DNA of 64,000 nucleotides from Adiantum capillus-veneris (GCA_014529385.2 CM043967.1:128625182-128689181); one strand, 5' to 3'. Numbered from the stretch's first letter, positions 1 through 11,697 are shown. Made by a program: numbers and translations. The notes: a model not told the origin generated them from the sequence alone.

Positions 1-1330
1 AACTTTATTAGAGTGATGATTCCACCTCTTAAAAGGGGATTTAACATACATTACACTTCAATATTAGTGGTTAGGCTAGAAAAATTAGTCAAAAATTAGC
101 TAAAAATTAGTACAATTAGCATCGAAATGAAGCAAAACTAGCAAGGGGTAGTATGAAATTAGTGAAATTGGGGGTTTGGGGTATTTATAACTCAACATTA
201 GCATAAATTATTTGCAGAATCATCATAAAATCAAACCAAAATTGAGTTACACACACTCAAAAACCAAGAAATTAGTAATAAAATTACTCTATTCTAAACA
301 TCCTATACTCACTAGCTTAGGTTATCAATCCCCAACGCAACAATGCCAAATGTTGGGAGGCGTTGTAGCAACGACCTAATCACAACCCACACAAAATTAT
401 CAAATCCGTGGATCGCCAACCCAGCTAGGACATGGAAGCACGAGCATCGGATGAATAGAAATAGAGGATTCAAGAGATCACCTCTCCTATGCAAGTAGAG
501 ATTAGCCATGGCAAGGCTAACTCTAAACATACTCTAATCACTAATCAATCAACTCCTACACACATCAAGTCCACCAAAGTCCGACTTACCATAGACTAAA
601 AACCCCAAGCACACTAGTGATAAACACACACTAATTACATTGGTGTTGGCCTCTCCAATCACCACATGTCAATCACGGCACTTCGTCAATAGCTACACAC
701 ACGAGCTGAATGGTGCTAGAGTTTCATAAAACCTATCTACACACAAGCAAACAATAGAGCACACACACTAATTACAATATTAAGACCCAACTTAATCAAC
801 CTAATTAGTGATGATAAATCTCACAAATCAAATGCTTATGGAAGAATAGGAGTGGTTAATAGCAAGAAGTACATACCTATCTCAAAGCTAGAATAATGAG
901 AGTGTAATGCTGCTTCATGACATAATCAAATGTAGAGAAGAAGTAGACTAATGTAAAAATAGGGATTAGATTAATCAAGAATAGCTTACTCTATTTATAA
1001 TGGATTAGCACTAGCCTCTTAAGCATGGGTTAGTAAGCTCAAGGCTAGGCCATAGAGTGAACACTCAAGAGAGAGACAGAGCACTCAAAAGTGGATCCTC
1101 AAGAGTGGATACTCAAGAATGAAGCCTCCTTGCATAAAGGCTTCCTTTTAAAATCTTTCACCATAATGCCTTCTACTATGCGTTCAAGCTTGAGCCCTTT
1201 AACTAGCATATACAACTTTTGATGAGTCCAAGACTTATACAAAGTGAGTTGGAAATATTATGAAAAACCATAGCATATCTCAGGCTTGATGCATATTCGG
1301 TGTAACCTGTGTTAGCCGCTGCTAACATTC
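1..1330. other. Unassigned AT-rich DNA, possible remnant of a reverse-strand LTR
   Basis: I see no supportable coding region here. A TATA-like motif reading CCATTATAAATAG on the minus strand lies at 991-1003, and the right edge ends in GCTAACA (1321-1327), which on the minus strand starts TGTTAGC like an LTR. No matching second copy or target duplication is visible, so an LTR is only a possibility. Confidence 0.25.
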
Positions 1331-2056
1331 TCAAATTTCATAATGCCCTTACCTTCAAGACCAATGATACTCACTACGTGGTTGTCAGCTAGTGGTGGTG
1401 GTAAAGGTGAAATGAGGCTATGTTGTGGTGGTTGTGGTTGCACAAGTCGTTGAAGGATTTGCACAGGTGGTTCTTGTTGTGGTGGCCTTGATGGCGGTGG
1501 TCTTGCTCTTGGTGGTGAGAGTTGATTTTGTCTTGCTCCTCTCCGAGGGAATTCACTCTATATACAAAACAGGACACCATGTGTGTGAGCGGACAACTTT
1601 GATAAAACCCCTATATACGTCTCATATAAGGGATTATGACCCCCCTTTCTATGCTTATACAACAATCAAGGAAAAAAACTATCATACCCCTATCTTAGAT
1701 ATAAAATTTAGGTCAATTGAGTAAAAGTAGTCAAAGAGTGTGTAGCATAGTGGCTGGCAACGTACTAAGGAACCACTTTTGTTGATAACTAGATGTATCC
1801 TCAATGTGTTTTAGTTTGACTTTCAAACTATGTGCTTGATTAGCCTGCACTTTGACTACTCGTCCAATTATGACCCATCCAAAGTTGATGTTAATCAATC
1901 CTTATCTATGACTGGCTTGATGCAAAATTTGATATGTGACTTGATAAAATTCTTTCCCAAAATTCATCTGAGTTCTAGTGTACATCAATGATCGATCATT
2001 ACACGTAGTCAACTTGGATCAGGTCTCCCCCCTCTCCCCCATAAATATGACACCCC
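1331..2056. other. Unassigned stretch with a degenerate GTG/GGT-rich tract
   Basis: A GTG/GGT-rich tract spans about 1391-1520 and gives low-complexity Val-rich and His-rich frames on the two strands, which I do not regard as genes. The remainder is AT-rich with no recognised motif. Confidence 0.4.
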
Positions 2057-2965
2057 CTAGATTATACGATTATGTAACTTGTAACAAAACCCCCCTCCCC
2101 TGCACTTATGTGGTGCGGTAAGTTTTCCAGGATGAATCCCTCGAAGCTCCTCTATTAAAATCCTGCCTTCTTTGGTGTGAATAGTAATACTTACCATGGC
2201 CATCTTCTTCACACTTTTAGCAGTGGTATTCTTGGTTCTGCCTTCATTGTCCTCTCCCTTGATCTTGATTATGGTTGTGTGCATGCCCTCGTTGCATCAA
2301 ATGCACATGCAAATTCTCCAGCTGAGTAGTGATGCGGCTCAACATGTCTTGTTGTCCTTCTGATGCCTCTTGTGGTTGGGTCCTCGGAGAGGCTGTTGCA
2401 GTTACTGGGTTTAGTTGAATTGAGCTTGATTTCTCTCACTCATGGACTCTTTCTTGCGTGTGAACCTTCTTGTCTTTAAGGTGGGCTACTTCCAATGCCA
2501 ACTCATATGTTGCAAGAAATATCCCCTTCACTTTCGTTAAGCGACAACCACATGCCAACAATGAAACGGTCCTTCTTGAGGAAATTAGGTGCTCCTTCAC
2601 CTTCCTCTAGTGAGGAAACCCATCGCTCCCACAAATCCATAAACTTGGATTTGTAAGGGGCATACTTTAGCAAACCTTCCTGCTTTAACTCTCTCAGCAG
2701 CTGCCATAAATTTTTTGAGGTTGTGTCTTCACCAAATCTCTTCACGAAGGCAGCAGGTAGTAAGTCCCATGCATCCTTGGTAGCTTGGAGAAAAGAGTTG
2801 TACCAGAACTTGGCCTCTGCTTTCATTAGTATTAGTAGAGAAAAATGTGTAGCTATGAAACATAATTATCCTTGTTGGAAACCACACAAGCGATGTCAAA
2901 GTTATCCAAAAACTCGATGGTACTATCTTCTCCCTTGTTGCCACTGAATGCGGGAAAAGACACAC
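2057..2965 (-). pseudogene. gag: Broken gag of reverse-strand gypsy element I
   Basis: Gag builds the virus-like particle of an LTR retrotransposon. The clearest part is a 107-codon frame at 2503-2826 with the plant Retrotrans_gag pattern: aromatic EAKFWYNSF, a central AFVKRFGE, and FLKKDRFIVGMWL, which parallels FIKKERFIAGLFP in element H and MLKKDRFLASL in element E. Downstream on the minus strand (2181-2222) a nucleocapsid zinc knuckle can be read as C-x2-C-x4-H-x4-Tyr. The final Cys is replaced by Tyr and one internal codon is a stop. Stops and frame changes separate the pieces. No protease or polymerase follows to the left, so the element is truncated after gag. Family assignment is by motif only. 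Confidence 0.72.
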
Positions 2966-3904
2966 TTGCCATGGTAGTAAATCAATGAGTAGAAAATCAC
3001 AAACCCCCCTTTTTTTTTGGAATGACTCAGTGATTCAAAAAGGATTATACACGGGTGGAATAGAAGAACACAAGGCTAGAATAGAATAAAAATGCTTACA
3101 TCAAAAGAGTGGTAGTAATCAAGAATGGGCGAGATCATGGAATGTGGGGATCTAAGGATTTCATCAAGCATATTCGCTCCAAACAAGAAAAAAATCTTTT
3201 GTTGGTAGAATATTTTCCAATCAACGTGCATGTTTACATGCATGTGGTTCAAGAAATGAAAAGGAGAGACTTATGGCCTATTGTTATTATCCATGTTTGG
3301 TGTAGGGCAAGGATGTGGCCACTAGAGTTGCATACCTTGAGTGGTAACAAGACAACACCTTTATCACAGGCCTTTACCTCTTGTTGAAGTCCACAAAATT
3401 TTCCATACTGCGTTCAAAATAGATTGGGTCTACCTCAATCAACGTTCCATTTTGCATGCAACAGCAACACTTGAGTGGTTGTACTTCACGTGAATCCTCT
3501 ATGCCTAGAGAGAGCATAGGCCACTTGCTTCCACCAAATGATTTAGGCTTTGTGTCTTAGAACTTGCGGTTGATGTAGTTGATGAGTCTTCTTCAATTGT
3601 TGGACAAAAAACCCTCCTCTATTGGCACTCATTGATAGGATTGCTTGGTTGACAAAAATGATGACATCCTGTAGCCCTCCTTCTTAATGCTCTTGATTTG
3701 CGATTAGCACGAGAAATGATAGATGGGGAGCTTACCTCTTGGATATTGATGATGCTACAACCTGGTAGTAGCACTTCGATAAAGGCCTTTATTGCTTTAC
3801 AATCTTCTCTTATTCAGTCCTCCAATTTGAAAAATCTTGTAGCCACTCGCCCATGATTGATGGCATGCATCGCTACTGTTGTAAACTGAAGTCTTTGCAA
3901 AGCC
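2966..3904 (-). other. Leader of element I between primer site and gag
   Basis: This interval separates the primer site from gag on the minus strand. I found no recognisable protein. It is shorter than the 1.66-kb leader of element H, and the paired accessory frames seen there are not evident here. Confidence 0.4.
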
Positions 3905-3923
3905 CTCCTCAGTGGGGGCACCA
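3905..3923 (-). promoter_or_regulatory. Primer binding site of element I
   Basis: On the minus strand the sequence reads TGGTGCCCCCACTGAGGAG. TGG is the complement of a tRNA CCA end. The same core TGGTGCCCCCACTGAG occurs in element H at 57307, and a shorter version in element D, each placed between an LTR and gag. The tRNA species was not identified. Confidence 0.7.
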
Positions 3924-4800
3924 GTGAGACTGATGGCGGGAAATCACAAGCAGGGAGGGGTGGCCTCAACATTGCCCCTACCTAGATCCCTCATCACCTC
4001 GAGCTTGTGATCCATAATACGATGCGTGAGAGAGAAACAAACAAGGGAGGGGGAGCACCATCTAGCCAAGATGCGGCTAGGATGCAACAAAGAGACTTGG
4101 ACACATTGTGATCAATCCACAACATACCCAACACGCTTCTAGGGAAGGTGGAAAGAATTGAGCATCATGCACAACCCTAGAGTGGACTCAAGTACGTTAT
4201 GAAGAAGAACAGAGAAAGTTGGAGAAGCAAGGTAGATTGTACAGCATCAAATTATAACACAACGCACAACTTATGGTCTCATAAACTTGATGGCCATGGA
4301 TTGAGCTATCAAGATACACAAGAGATAATTAAAACTTTGATTCCCAAAGGAAATTGCATAACAAGGGCTTGAGTAAAAGAGTGAGAACAATGTGCGACAA
4401 GGGTATATTTACCTAGAAGAAACACCATATCGAACCAAGGCAGACCCAATGAGTCCCTCAGAGGTGATCACCCAAGATGTTGCCATGCGCTTGGTGAAAT
4501 GCGGATGCCTCCATGGATAGTGGCCATTATGGGGTTGAGAAAGCGAGGGTGATCTCCCTGCATATGTTGTGTGAAGCACTTGATGTCGTGGTGCATGTGG
4601 AATTTATGTATTGCATGCGTGAGTGAATAGCTACCCTTTTCCTTGTGGTGTGATAGCATGGAGGGTGATTCACAAACCCCTTGGAATAAATTAACTTCTA
4701 GACATGCTAGAATGTGGAGCCTTGTGTACTCATGGTGATCTTCACAATTTGGAACTTGTGGCATGGTGACCTTGTGTGTGTGTATTTTGAGGAGATACCT

Positions 4801-4812
4801 CTTTATATAGGG
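4801..4812 (-). promoter_or_regulatory. TATA box in the LTR of element I
   Basis: CCCTATATAAAG on the minus strand, upstream of the primer site in the direction of transcription. Position and spacing match the TATA box of the related H LTR. Confidence 0.5.
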
Positions 4813-4906
4813 AAAGAGGGTGGGATTTTGAAATGTTTTATCAATGGCCATGTGATTGTGGGTCACCCTTGTCTGGTGAGTTGCGTATGTGTCAGATTAA
4901 TGGTCT

Positions 4907-4909
4907 TGT

Positions 4910-4975
<66 letters not shown>

Positions 4976-4980
4976 GAGAG
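4907..4980. repeat. Compound (TG)n(AG)n microsatellite
   Basis: Perfect TG repeats run from 4907 to 4934 and pass directly into AG repeats to 4980, with one interruption. Confidence 0.95.
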
Positions 4981-5095
4981 GGATGGGGAATTTACACCGC
5001 TGCTAGCTACACTAGCTTATTAAAAGAGAGGGGATGGGGAATTTACACCGCTGCTAGCTACACTAGCTTATTAAAAGAGAGGGGATAGGGAATTT
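4981..5095. repeat. 51-bp tandem repeat, about 2.2 copies
   Basis: The unit beginning GGATGGGGAATTTACACCGC starts at 4981, again at 5032, and partially at 5083, where it has diverged to GGATAGGGAA. The first two copies are essentially identical, so the duplication is recent. It begins directly at the end of the AG microsatellite. Confidence 0.92.
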
Positions 5096-5900
5096 TACAA
5101 GGGATTTGTCAGGAGGTGGCCGAAATCATTGGAGAGGGTGGTTACATGCACATTGTGTATGTAGGTAAGTATGTATTTGTGAGAGAGAGTGTGTTCATAA
5201 AAGAAGGTGTGAGCTATGAAGGTGAATGAAGAGATGAAGATGAAGAGAGGGCTGAAATTTTCCAGGTCTTGATGAGGGGGAGAGAGATATGAGTGTGGAG
5301 AGGAGAAGGGAAGAAAAGTTCAAAGGTGCCTTGTGTGGAAAACTGGGGTCCATCATTTTGGTCATATCTTGGCACTACAATTTCAAAAAATTATAAAAAA
5401 AACATAGGGAAAAAATTCAGCTCACCAGCTATATTTCTCATCTTTTAAGCTTTACCAAATTCGGAGTGAAAAAGGCTTTCAAAACTCCCACAAAAAAGTG
5501 TACCATTGCTACCATAAAGTTTTTCGTGGTCCGATATTTGTTGACACTTTCTTTATGCATCCCAAAGGTCATCACCCGTGTGAGAGAGTACCTGAAAGAG
5601 ACTTGAATTTCCTCATGAAAATACAAGTGAAGTGTGGAATATTAATATTACATAGTGAAATAAAATATGGTAGAGGTCATTAAAAATTTATATTAAAATA
5701 GAAGTAGGTGGATCAAATATTAATGCTCATAAATTTCACTTTTTTTTTCTTTTACATGAATGTAAAAACTATAAAGTAGAAATAAACTTACTTGAAGATA
5801 AATAGTAAATATGAAAAAAAACTAGGTGAGGTTCTCGCGCAAAGGAGAGAGATAGACCAAAAATTTGGAAAACGACCCTCGGTCGCAAAAATGGAAGCTC

Positions 5901-6879
5901 TCTCTCTCTCTCTAGCTCAATAAGTGCAAATGAGGCCTAATTTGCCCTATTTGCCTATAAGTGCTTGACTTATCCAAAGTCCCAAGTGCATACCATTATT
6001 TTCTTGATTCCCCATGGCATGTCATGTGTAACTCAAACAACTTGACATTTGGACATTCGGTCGTTAATTGCTCTCAATTTTGCGAATTTGATATGTTGTA
6101 AGTTGACCATAAATTTAAATTATACCAAATCTTTCCATACTTAACATGCTTAAATTTCTTGCTTTGTTGATCCTGTATTTCATTAATTGATCCTGCTTTC
6201 ACAACTCGATTTTAGATCTCCTTGCTAATTTCATTAATTTTTTTTCCGTATTAGTAAGAAATTAAAGAAAACTGCTAAAAATTATTATTATTGTACAATG
6301 TCACTTCACAGGACAGACAGACAATTGGACAGTTAGTTACAGTTGGTCTGGTTCACACTTAATGGACCCTTTGGGCTGGGGAGTGACATGTGGCAGAACA
6401 TCGTGGCCAGGTCACCACCACCACTCAGTTTGGAGATAGACTTAGCTGACTGGACATTTATGAGCCGTTGGTGGCTCTTTATGGTTGTACATATGAGTAG
6501 TCATTTTGGGCCAGTTGCATTATCTTGTACGTAGTCGTCTAGAGTGAGTCTATGCACAGAGCACATCTTCACCATCCCTGCACATCTGAGCCTCGACACC
6601 CCCATTGTACCTGTGAGTCCTGGGCTGGAGCTGAGTGTGCTGCCACGCCAGAGTCTGTAAGATAGTCGAGTCATATGTTCTGGTATACTGTTGTGTCCTT
6701 GTGAGCTCTGTTTTGATGTCTATTGTTTCCTTTCTGTTTAGTTTGTTTGAGTGAGATTGTCATGCACATTGCACTGAGGACCACCCACTATAGAGAGCAC
6801 GACACATTATCCACGCTACAATTATTCGATCAAAAATTAGGCAAAATTATTTTGCACTCTAGGCATCATATTTATCAAA
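5901..6879. other. Unassigned intergenic DNA
   Basis: A short CT tract lies at about 5894-5912. Otherwise I see no coding region, LTR pair or recognised repeat. Confidence 0.4.
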
Positions 6880-7617
6880 TGTCATAAAATCTAATATCTA
6901 AACAACCCAAATGATTTTGTCATATTAAACTAATCATTTAATGTGGGATAATAAACGAGAACATGGATTAGAAGATAAACATGTGCTTACGGATCTATCT
7001 CAACACAGGGCCAATGGTAAAGGGTCCAAATGAGGGATGGTTTATCAAAGAGCAATGCTACCTAATGGAGCTTAAAAGACCTTAGGGTTAGCTTCATTAA
7101 AGACCTCCAAAAGTTAGTGTTAAAAAGTCCTTTGACCTTACGCAAGCTAGGGCTAACCTCGAGATGGGAATCGTACCCAAGCATGAGGTGCTAAGACGCT
7201 TAAAGTGGTTGTGAGAACCTTGCCCAAAGCTTGAGGTGATTTTTCTGCTTAAATGACTAAGGTTTTTGAAACGTTAAATTCAAATATAAATTCTCAAGAG
7301 GCATGAACATCTATGCTTGATTAAATAAGGCTTGAAGTATTCGGTTCAAAACAAATGACTTAGAAGCATAAAAGACACATGCTTGCTTGATTGAGTAAGT
7401 CCTTGAAGTATCTAGTTCAACCAAATGACTTAATAAGCATAGAAGACACATGTTCAAATGATCCTCTACATGTGGCCCTCATGATGTTATTGAATGCTAC
7501 TGGTTAGGTTTTAGAGGGGTCCAATGAGAATTTAGATACATAAAAATAAGTAATTAGGTTCTTTCTCTCAAAGAGAAAAAAGAGGACACATGTCCAAATG
7601 TAATAATAAAATAGTAC

Positions 7618-7679
<62 letters not shown>

Positions 7680-8398
7680 CCAAGCATGAGAGGGAGGATA
7701 TACTCTCCCACACACACATTCTCTCATTGTGTGGAAGGCAAAATGCAAGAGCTCCATCTCCTTCTCCAAGTTTGTTGAGAAGTGGAGAGCCTACACCAAC
7801 ACTCTTGTCTATGGAATGCAAATCCAACCAAGAGCCATGCTTCAATGCTTAAGCTTGCCATCTTCTTCATCTTCATTACTATGCTATTATGCTATGCTAA
7901 GAAATAAGAGTGATGATAAGCAAGGAACTATTTCTTTCTCCTATGGCATGTTTCCCTACCCTCATTCCCCGCTAGCTCGCTCCACCTTCGAAGGTGTTTG
8001 AGGCCTTGGGACTGAGGCTTGGGATAGTTAATGCTTTTTGCAAAGTTTATGTTAAGCTCGTGATACATGAAGCTTTCCATCTTCATTGCATCACCAAGGT
8101 CACAAGGAACACAAAAATTGTATTGTAACAGTCTCTCTTAATGGGAGAATCTATAATACAAACATCTTTTGGAGGGGGGGCCGGCTCCAAGTAAATCCAG
8201 TCCTCATCTATTGTCATGTTCTCTAATACTCTCTTTCTTGCAAAAGTATTGTTCATGCCAAGTTAATTAGGTACTATTTTTATGTTGCTACCATCAATTA
8301 AGTTCACCCTCCAAGTTCTCAAAGTAATCTCACAAAAATGCTCACTCTAATTCTCCTAATTCCGCTATTCTCAAAGTGGATAGGCCATTTCCATTACA
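6880..8398 (+). repeat. 5' LTR of element A
   Basis: The repeat starts TGTCATAA and ends CCATTACA. Its start matches the C LTR at 43627 (shared CATATTAAACT and TCATTTAATGTGG) and its end matches 16175. The right half (about 7690-8398) recurs as the truncated 3' LTR at 15448-16175. Length is 1519 bp. A GA microsatellite lies at 7618-7675. Confidence 0.85.
7618..7675. repeat. (GA)n microsatellite inside the A LTR
   Basis: 58 bp of GA repeat with one AAAG interruption. It produces Ser-Leu and Arg-Glu low-complexity frames that are not genes. Confidence 0.95.
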
Positions 8399-8399
8399 T

Positions 8400-8411
8400 T
8401 GGTATCAGAGC
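8400..8411 (+). promoter_or_regulatory. Primer binding site, initiator tRNA-Met type
   Basis: TGGTATCAGAGC lies one base after the LTR end. It is the classic plant LTR-retrotransposon primer site complementary to the 3' end of initiator methionine tRNA. It fixes the orientation and 5' LTR boundary of element A. Confidence 0.93.
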
Positions 8412-8808
8412 GTTTGGTTTCTCTTTTCTTGATTAAGAAGAGAGGTCCTTAAGTAGCCTATTAATGTTTGAATTATTAATTATACTAGGTTAAGTGGGAC
8501 TGGGATCTATTATCAATTTTGTTGAGCCTATGTGGGATATGGTGCACACCTCGGGAGATTTGGTCTTAATAATGGAGTCTTCTTAGACTTACCTACGTCT
8601 TTACCATTATTGAGCCATAAGAAGTCCAAAAGGAGCTATCCCTCGACAGCTTTGCTATGTTAGACCCACTCCACTACTCTCTATAACTAACCAATTCGAG
8701 CCGTGGGTGTAGATACTTAAGTGCCTATTTTCAAAGCCTAAGAGAAGTAGCAACTAAGGTTTTGAATTGCCAAAGCATACACTAAGTAAACACATAAGTT
8801 TAATTAAC

Positions 8809-8867
8809 ATGGATGGCAATAACCAACAGGTTAGAATAAACACTGATAACTTTGATTTTGCACATGA

Positions 8868-8870
<3 letters not shown>
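8809..8870 (+). pseudogene. gag: N-terminal gag fragment of element A
   Basis: An ATG at 8809 opens a frame starting MDGNNQQVRI, placed about 400 bases after the primer site where gag is expected to start. After about 20 codons it runs into a CT microsatellite and is lost. The recognisable remainder of gag resumes after 11695, directly behind another CT tract. That this is the true gag start is inferred from position and composition, not from a family motif. Confidence 0.4.
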
Positions 8871-8910
<40 letters not shown>

Positions 8911-9654
8911 GCAGAGAACAGCAACACATATCCTTATTGCCATCAGTTTGTCTTTATTCCCATTCATGCCTGCTTAGTAGACCACATGTTCTTGTGTCTC
9001 TTTTAAGCTGCATAAGTGACAATTGGCTGCAGTTAAAACCAATGTTAGGAAAACCGGGGTCTAATGTATTTTAACCGGTTGAAATTCTTTAATCCTGGTA
9101 CCTTGTAGTGAAGAACAACCGATAGAATTTCAAGTTTGTCCTTATTTTCTTTGGTTAGCAAAAAAGTATTTTTCTAGCCCTAGTTGAAAGCCTCTCTATC
9201 TCTCTAAAAAAAAGCTCTTGAAACAGTCTGCGCCATTGTGGATTGTTTTGAAAGTTTTTTTTAAGTTTTTAGACGTTTTTTAAATGCCTCTACCCTACGA
9301 GTCTTGCCAACACTATCTCTATCTGTAGTATGTACCATGCCGATTCGACATCAACTGCATATCTAATGCATGCATGCATCTTGCCATGATTCGTCTCCTA
9401 TTCCTTTTTTAAAATTGGGTAACACCTACTGGAATATTAGGAAATGGCGCTTCTTGTCCACGTCTGTCTATTGTGGCAACGTGCCGAGAGCATGAGAGAT
9501 TCCTAAAAATGAGCTCGTTATTCCCCAGCATGTGAGGCTATGGAAGCTTGCCCTGCATGTTGTCGTCTTCTTTTGCTCCTCTCTCTCTCTCTCTCTCTCT
9601 CGCTCTTGCTCGCTCTCTCTCTCTCTCGGATTTTGACACCCCCTCTCTCTCTGA

Positions 9655-9885
9655 TCAGTTAATGTGTAGCCCTATCTCTCTCTATTTAAAACCAAAAAAA
9701 AACTACTGGAAACAGTCCGCGTCAACGTGGACTGTTTCCAGTATATTTTTTTCCCCTCTACACCAAATCTCCCCTCTCTCTCACTCGCTCTTGCTCTCCG
9801 GCCTTTTCTCTTTCTCATCAATTAATGTGCAGCTCTCTCTATTAAAAACGAAAAATAGTTTTTTTTCCCTCTACACCAGATCGCT
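9655..9885. repeat. Two related units, one with and one without a hairpin
   Basis: The segment at about 9655-9770 and that at about 9818-9885 share TTAATGTG, CTCTCTCTATT and CCCTCTACACCA in the same order. The first has a perfect hairpin between its A run and T run; the second has only TAG there. Confidence 0.7.
9704..9743. repeat. Perfect 15-bp inverted repeat (hairpin)
   Basis: Arms TACTGGAAACAGTCC (9704-9718) and GGACTGTTTCCAGTA (9729-9743) flank a 10-base loop, with A-rich DNA before and T-rich DNA after. Degenerate relatives lie near 9216-9253, 10436-10455 (right arm only) and 11570-11605. Confidence 0.9.
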
Positions 9886-10038
9886 CAATAATGCTGATGG
9901 CTTCTAGACGCAGAACAAGTTTCCCAGCCCAAGCTTACCTTGTGGAAGAGCATTCTCTCTCTCCCCTCTTTTGATTGCACATCACGAGTTACAGGAAACA
10001 AGCTAGCTGCCACTGCATGCATTTCTCTCTCTCTCCCG

Positions 10039-10071
10039 CCCCCCCCCCCCCCCCCCCCAACACACACACAA
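10039..10071. repeat. C20 homopolymer followed by (CA)n
   Basis: Twenty consecutive C residues, then AA and a short CA repeat. Tracts like this are prone to length error in assemblies. Confidence 0.9.
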
Positions 10072-10358
10072 CGGCGTTGTTTGCGGGTTTCTTTTAGAAA
10101 TTCTTGCACCTGCTGCATAGAGCCCAATACCCATCGTATTCAAGAAAGAGAAGGCATGTGCCTTGCTAATACCTTCATCCATGGTGTCACAATAAGTAGG
10201 AACACCATCAAGAAGGCAAATAAACCTGCGCTGATGGGTAGTGTAGCTGAATCGGGCATGCAAAGGGGGTACATTCTCCAGACAAGCGGCAACCATTCCA
10301 GGTGCGCACGCACACACGCGCCAACAGCAACCCACATTCCATTAGTCTCGTTCGTCAG

Positions 10359-10391
<33 letters not shown>

Positions 10392-10683
10392 TCTAGCTAG
10401 TACACAACGTGCCACTGATTAGCCCTCTCATCGGCGGGGACTGTTTCCAGTAGTTCTTTTTTATTTTTTATTGAGAGAGAGGCACGTTTCTAAGAGAATA
10501 CAGACGGGATAAGCAAAGTAGGGAAGGCTTGAGTTGAATTTTTGATAATTGAAACTTCTTTGTGTCTCGCGGACAAGCATATAAGTTATGGCAGCTATGC
10601 TTACAACGCAGCTCACCAAAGTTGTCGTCAAGCTATTTTTGAACACGCTTTGGTGGGTGGATAGAGAAGCTAAGCTAAGTAGG

Positions 10684-10872
10684 CTCAAGCAGTGGATGGA
10701 AGGAAGCTCATGGTTATACTACCCCCTACTTTGGCTACCATGTCGGCCCTAGTGATCGCACCATGCTTCACTATGGGCCAACCCGTTTTAAGCATCTATA
10801 TGACATCTCCAATGGCGTGTTCCCTCATACTCAAATCTGCAAGAGAGCCAGTGTGAGAGATACACATTTTTT
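10684..10872 (+). other. Short coding-like stretch, unidentified
   Basis: A frame without an ATG runs about 62 codons with balanced composition (it contains HGYTTPYFGYHVGPSDRTML) and ends at a TGA. It differs in character from the surrounding low-complexity DNA. I do not recognise it. It could be a captured gene fragment or chance. Confidence 0.2.
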
Positions 10873-11064
10873 ATGAGATTGAGATGGCAAGGCTCTGGCT
10901 GCGGAGGATGAAGCCCAACTCCCTGACGTTAGGGAGGTGATGTGATGCAGCCACTTTGAGGAGATTTGCATGGTGCAGTGCAATGTCCAAGCATTATTTC
11001 ATTCCTTGGTCGATAGCCTCTGCACAGCTCAGAAGCGCAGGGGAGGGATGAGAACAAGGCCTTT

Positions 11065-11066
<2 letters not shown>

Positions 11067-11104
<38 letters not shown>
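11067..11104. repeat. (AG)n microsatellite
   Basis: 38 bp of uninterrupted AG repeat. Confidence 0.95.
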
Positions 11105-11105
<1 letters not shown>

Positions 11106-11342
11106 ACAATTTTGCAAACATACTAAATTCCCTTTATGGTAGATTCAAATAGGACTCCATTTTCATGAATTTTCTAAGCGAATTTTCTCCTTCTCCCCCT
11201 CCTTTTTATTGGCTATTTTGATTTTTCAACATCCAATGCTCATCCAAAACATTCGTGATAAAATTGGCTCAAGGCTACGCTAAGGCACACTTTTCTCGAA
11301 GAGTGGTCGGCGTGGTAGCAACATCAAAATTCCAAGTTTTGG

Positions 11343-11344
<2 letters not shown>

Positions 11345-11401
<57 letters not shown>
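11345..11401. repeat. (GA)n microsatellite
   Basis: 57 bp of uninterrupted GA repeat, with a second short GA array at 11466-11489. Confidence 0.95.
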
Positions 11402-11405
<4 letters not shown>

Positions 11406-11640
11406 TCAGGCATGGTAGTGACATCAAACCTTCAAAAACTAAAGAAAAAAGCCTAAAATAATCGTGAGAGAGAGAGAGAGAGAGAGAGTCGGCCTGGGGT
11501 TTGCATCAAACCTCCAAAAACAAAAAAAAAACCCTCAAAGAGTTCTCCAAAAACAAAAAATAAAATAAAACCCTAAAACAATCCATGTTGACTGTTTCAA
11601 GGGGTTCTTTTTTTTGGGAGGTTTGATGCCACCACCATAC

Positions 11641-11695
<55 letters not shown>

Positions 11696-11697
<2 letters not shown>

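Larger units (their letters stand above)
3925..5900 (-). repeat. Probable 5' LTR of element I (right edge approximate)
   Basis: It abuts the primer site, carries a minus-strand TATA box (4801-4812), and resembles the H LTR when reversed: both contain a GACCCCAGT segment, a pyrimidine-rich stretch, and TTTTATGAAC followed by repeated ACATACAT-type sequence. The TATA-to-primer-site distance is about 880 bases here and about 850 in H. The right edge was not resolved because no partner LTR is present. Confidence 0.5.
8871..11695. repeat. 2.8-kb interruption of gag bounded by CT microsatellites
   Basis: The interval starts in (CT)n at 8871-8907 and ends in (CT)n at 11643-11695. Inside are further CT/GA arrays (9579-9627, 10362-10395, 11067-11104, 11345-11401, 11466-11489), a run of 20 C at 10039-10058, and several copies of an A-run/inverted-repeat/T-run motif. 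No transposase or other gene is recognisable. It may be an inserted element or several insertions; the family is unknown. Confidence 0.5.

Noticed and set aside
3905-3923. tRNA gene fragment
   Set aside because: Only the tRNA 3'-end complement is present, and its place beside an LTR identifies a primer binding site; no cloverleaf can be formed from the flanks.
4981-5095. CRISPR-like array (also the 84-bp and 155-bp repeats)
   Set aside because: Units are directly adjacent with no spacers and only two copies; these are ordinary tandem duplications in plant DNA.
7504-7845. Ser-Leu and Arg-Glu repeat frames (also at 8767-9006, 9548-9907, 11255-11829, 36193-36465)
   Set aside because: They are products of CT/GA microsatellites read in any frame; there are no domains or start context.
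10003-10335. Overlapping forward and reverse frames across the C20 run
   Set aside because: They contain poly-Gly or poly-Pro from the homopolymer and CT arrays; several frames are open on both strands at once, as expected in low-complexity DNA.
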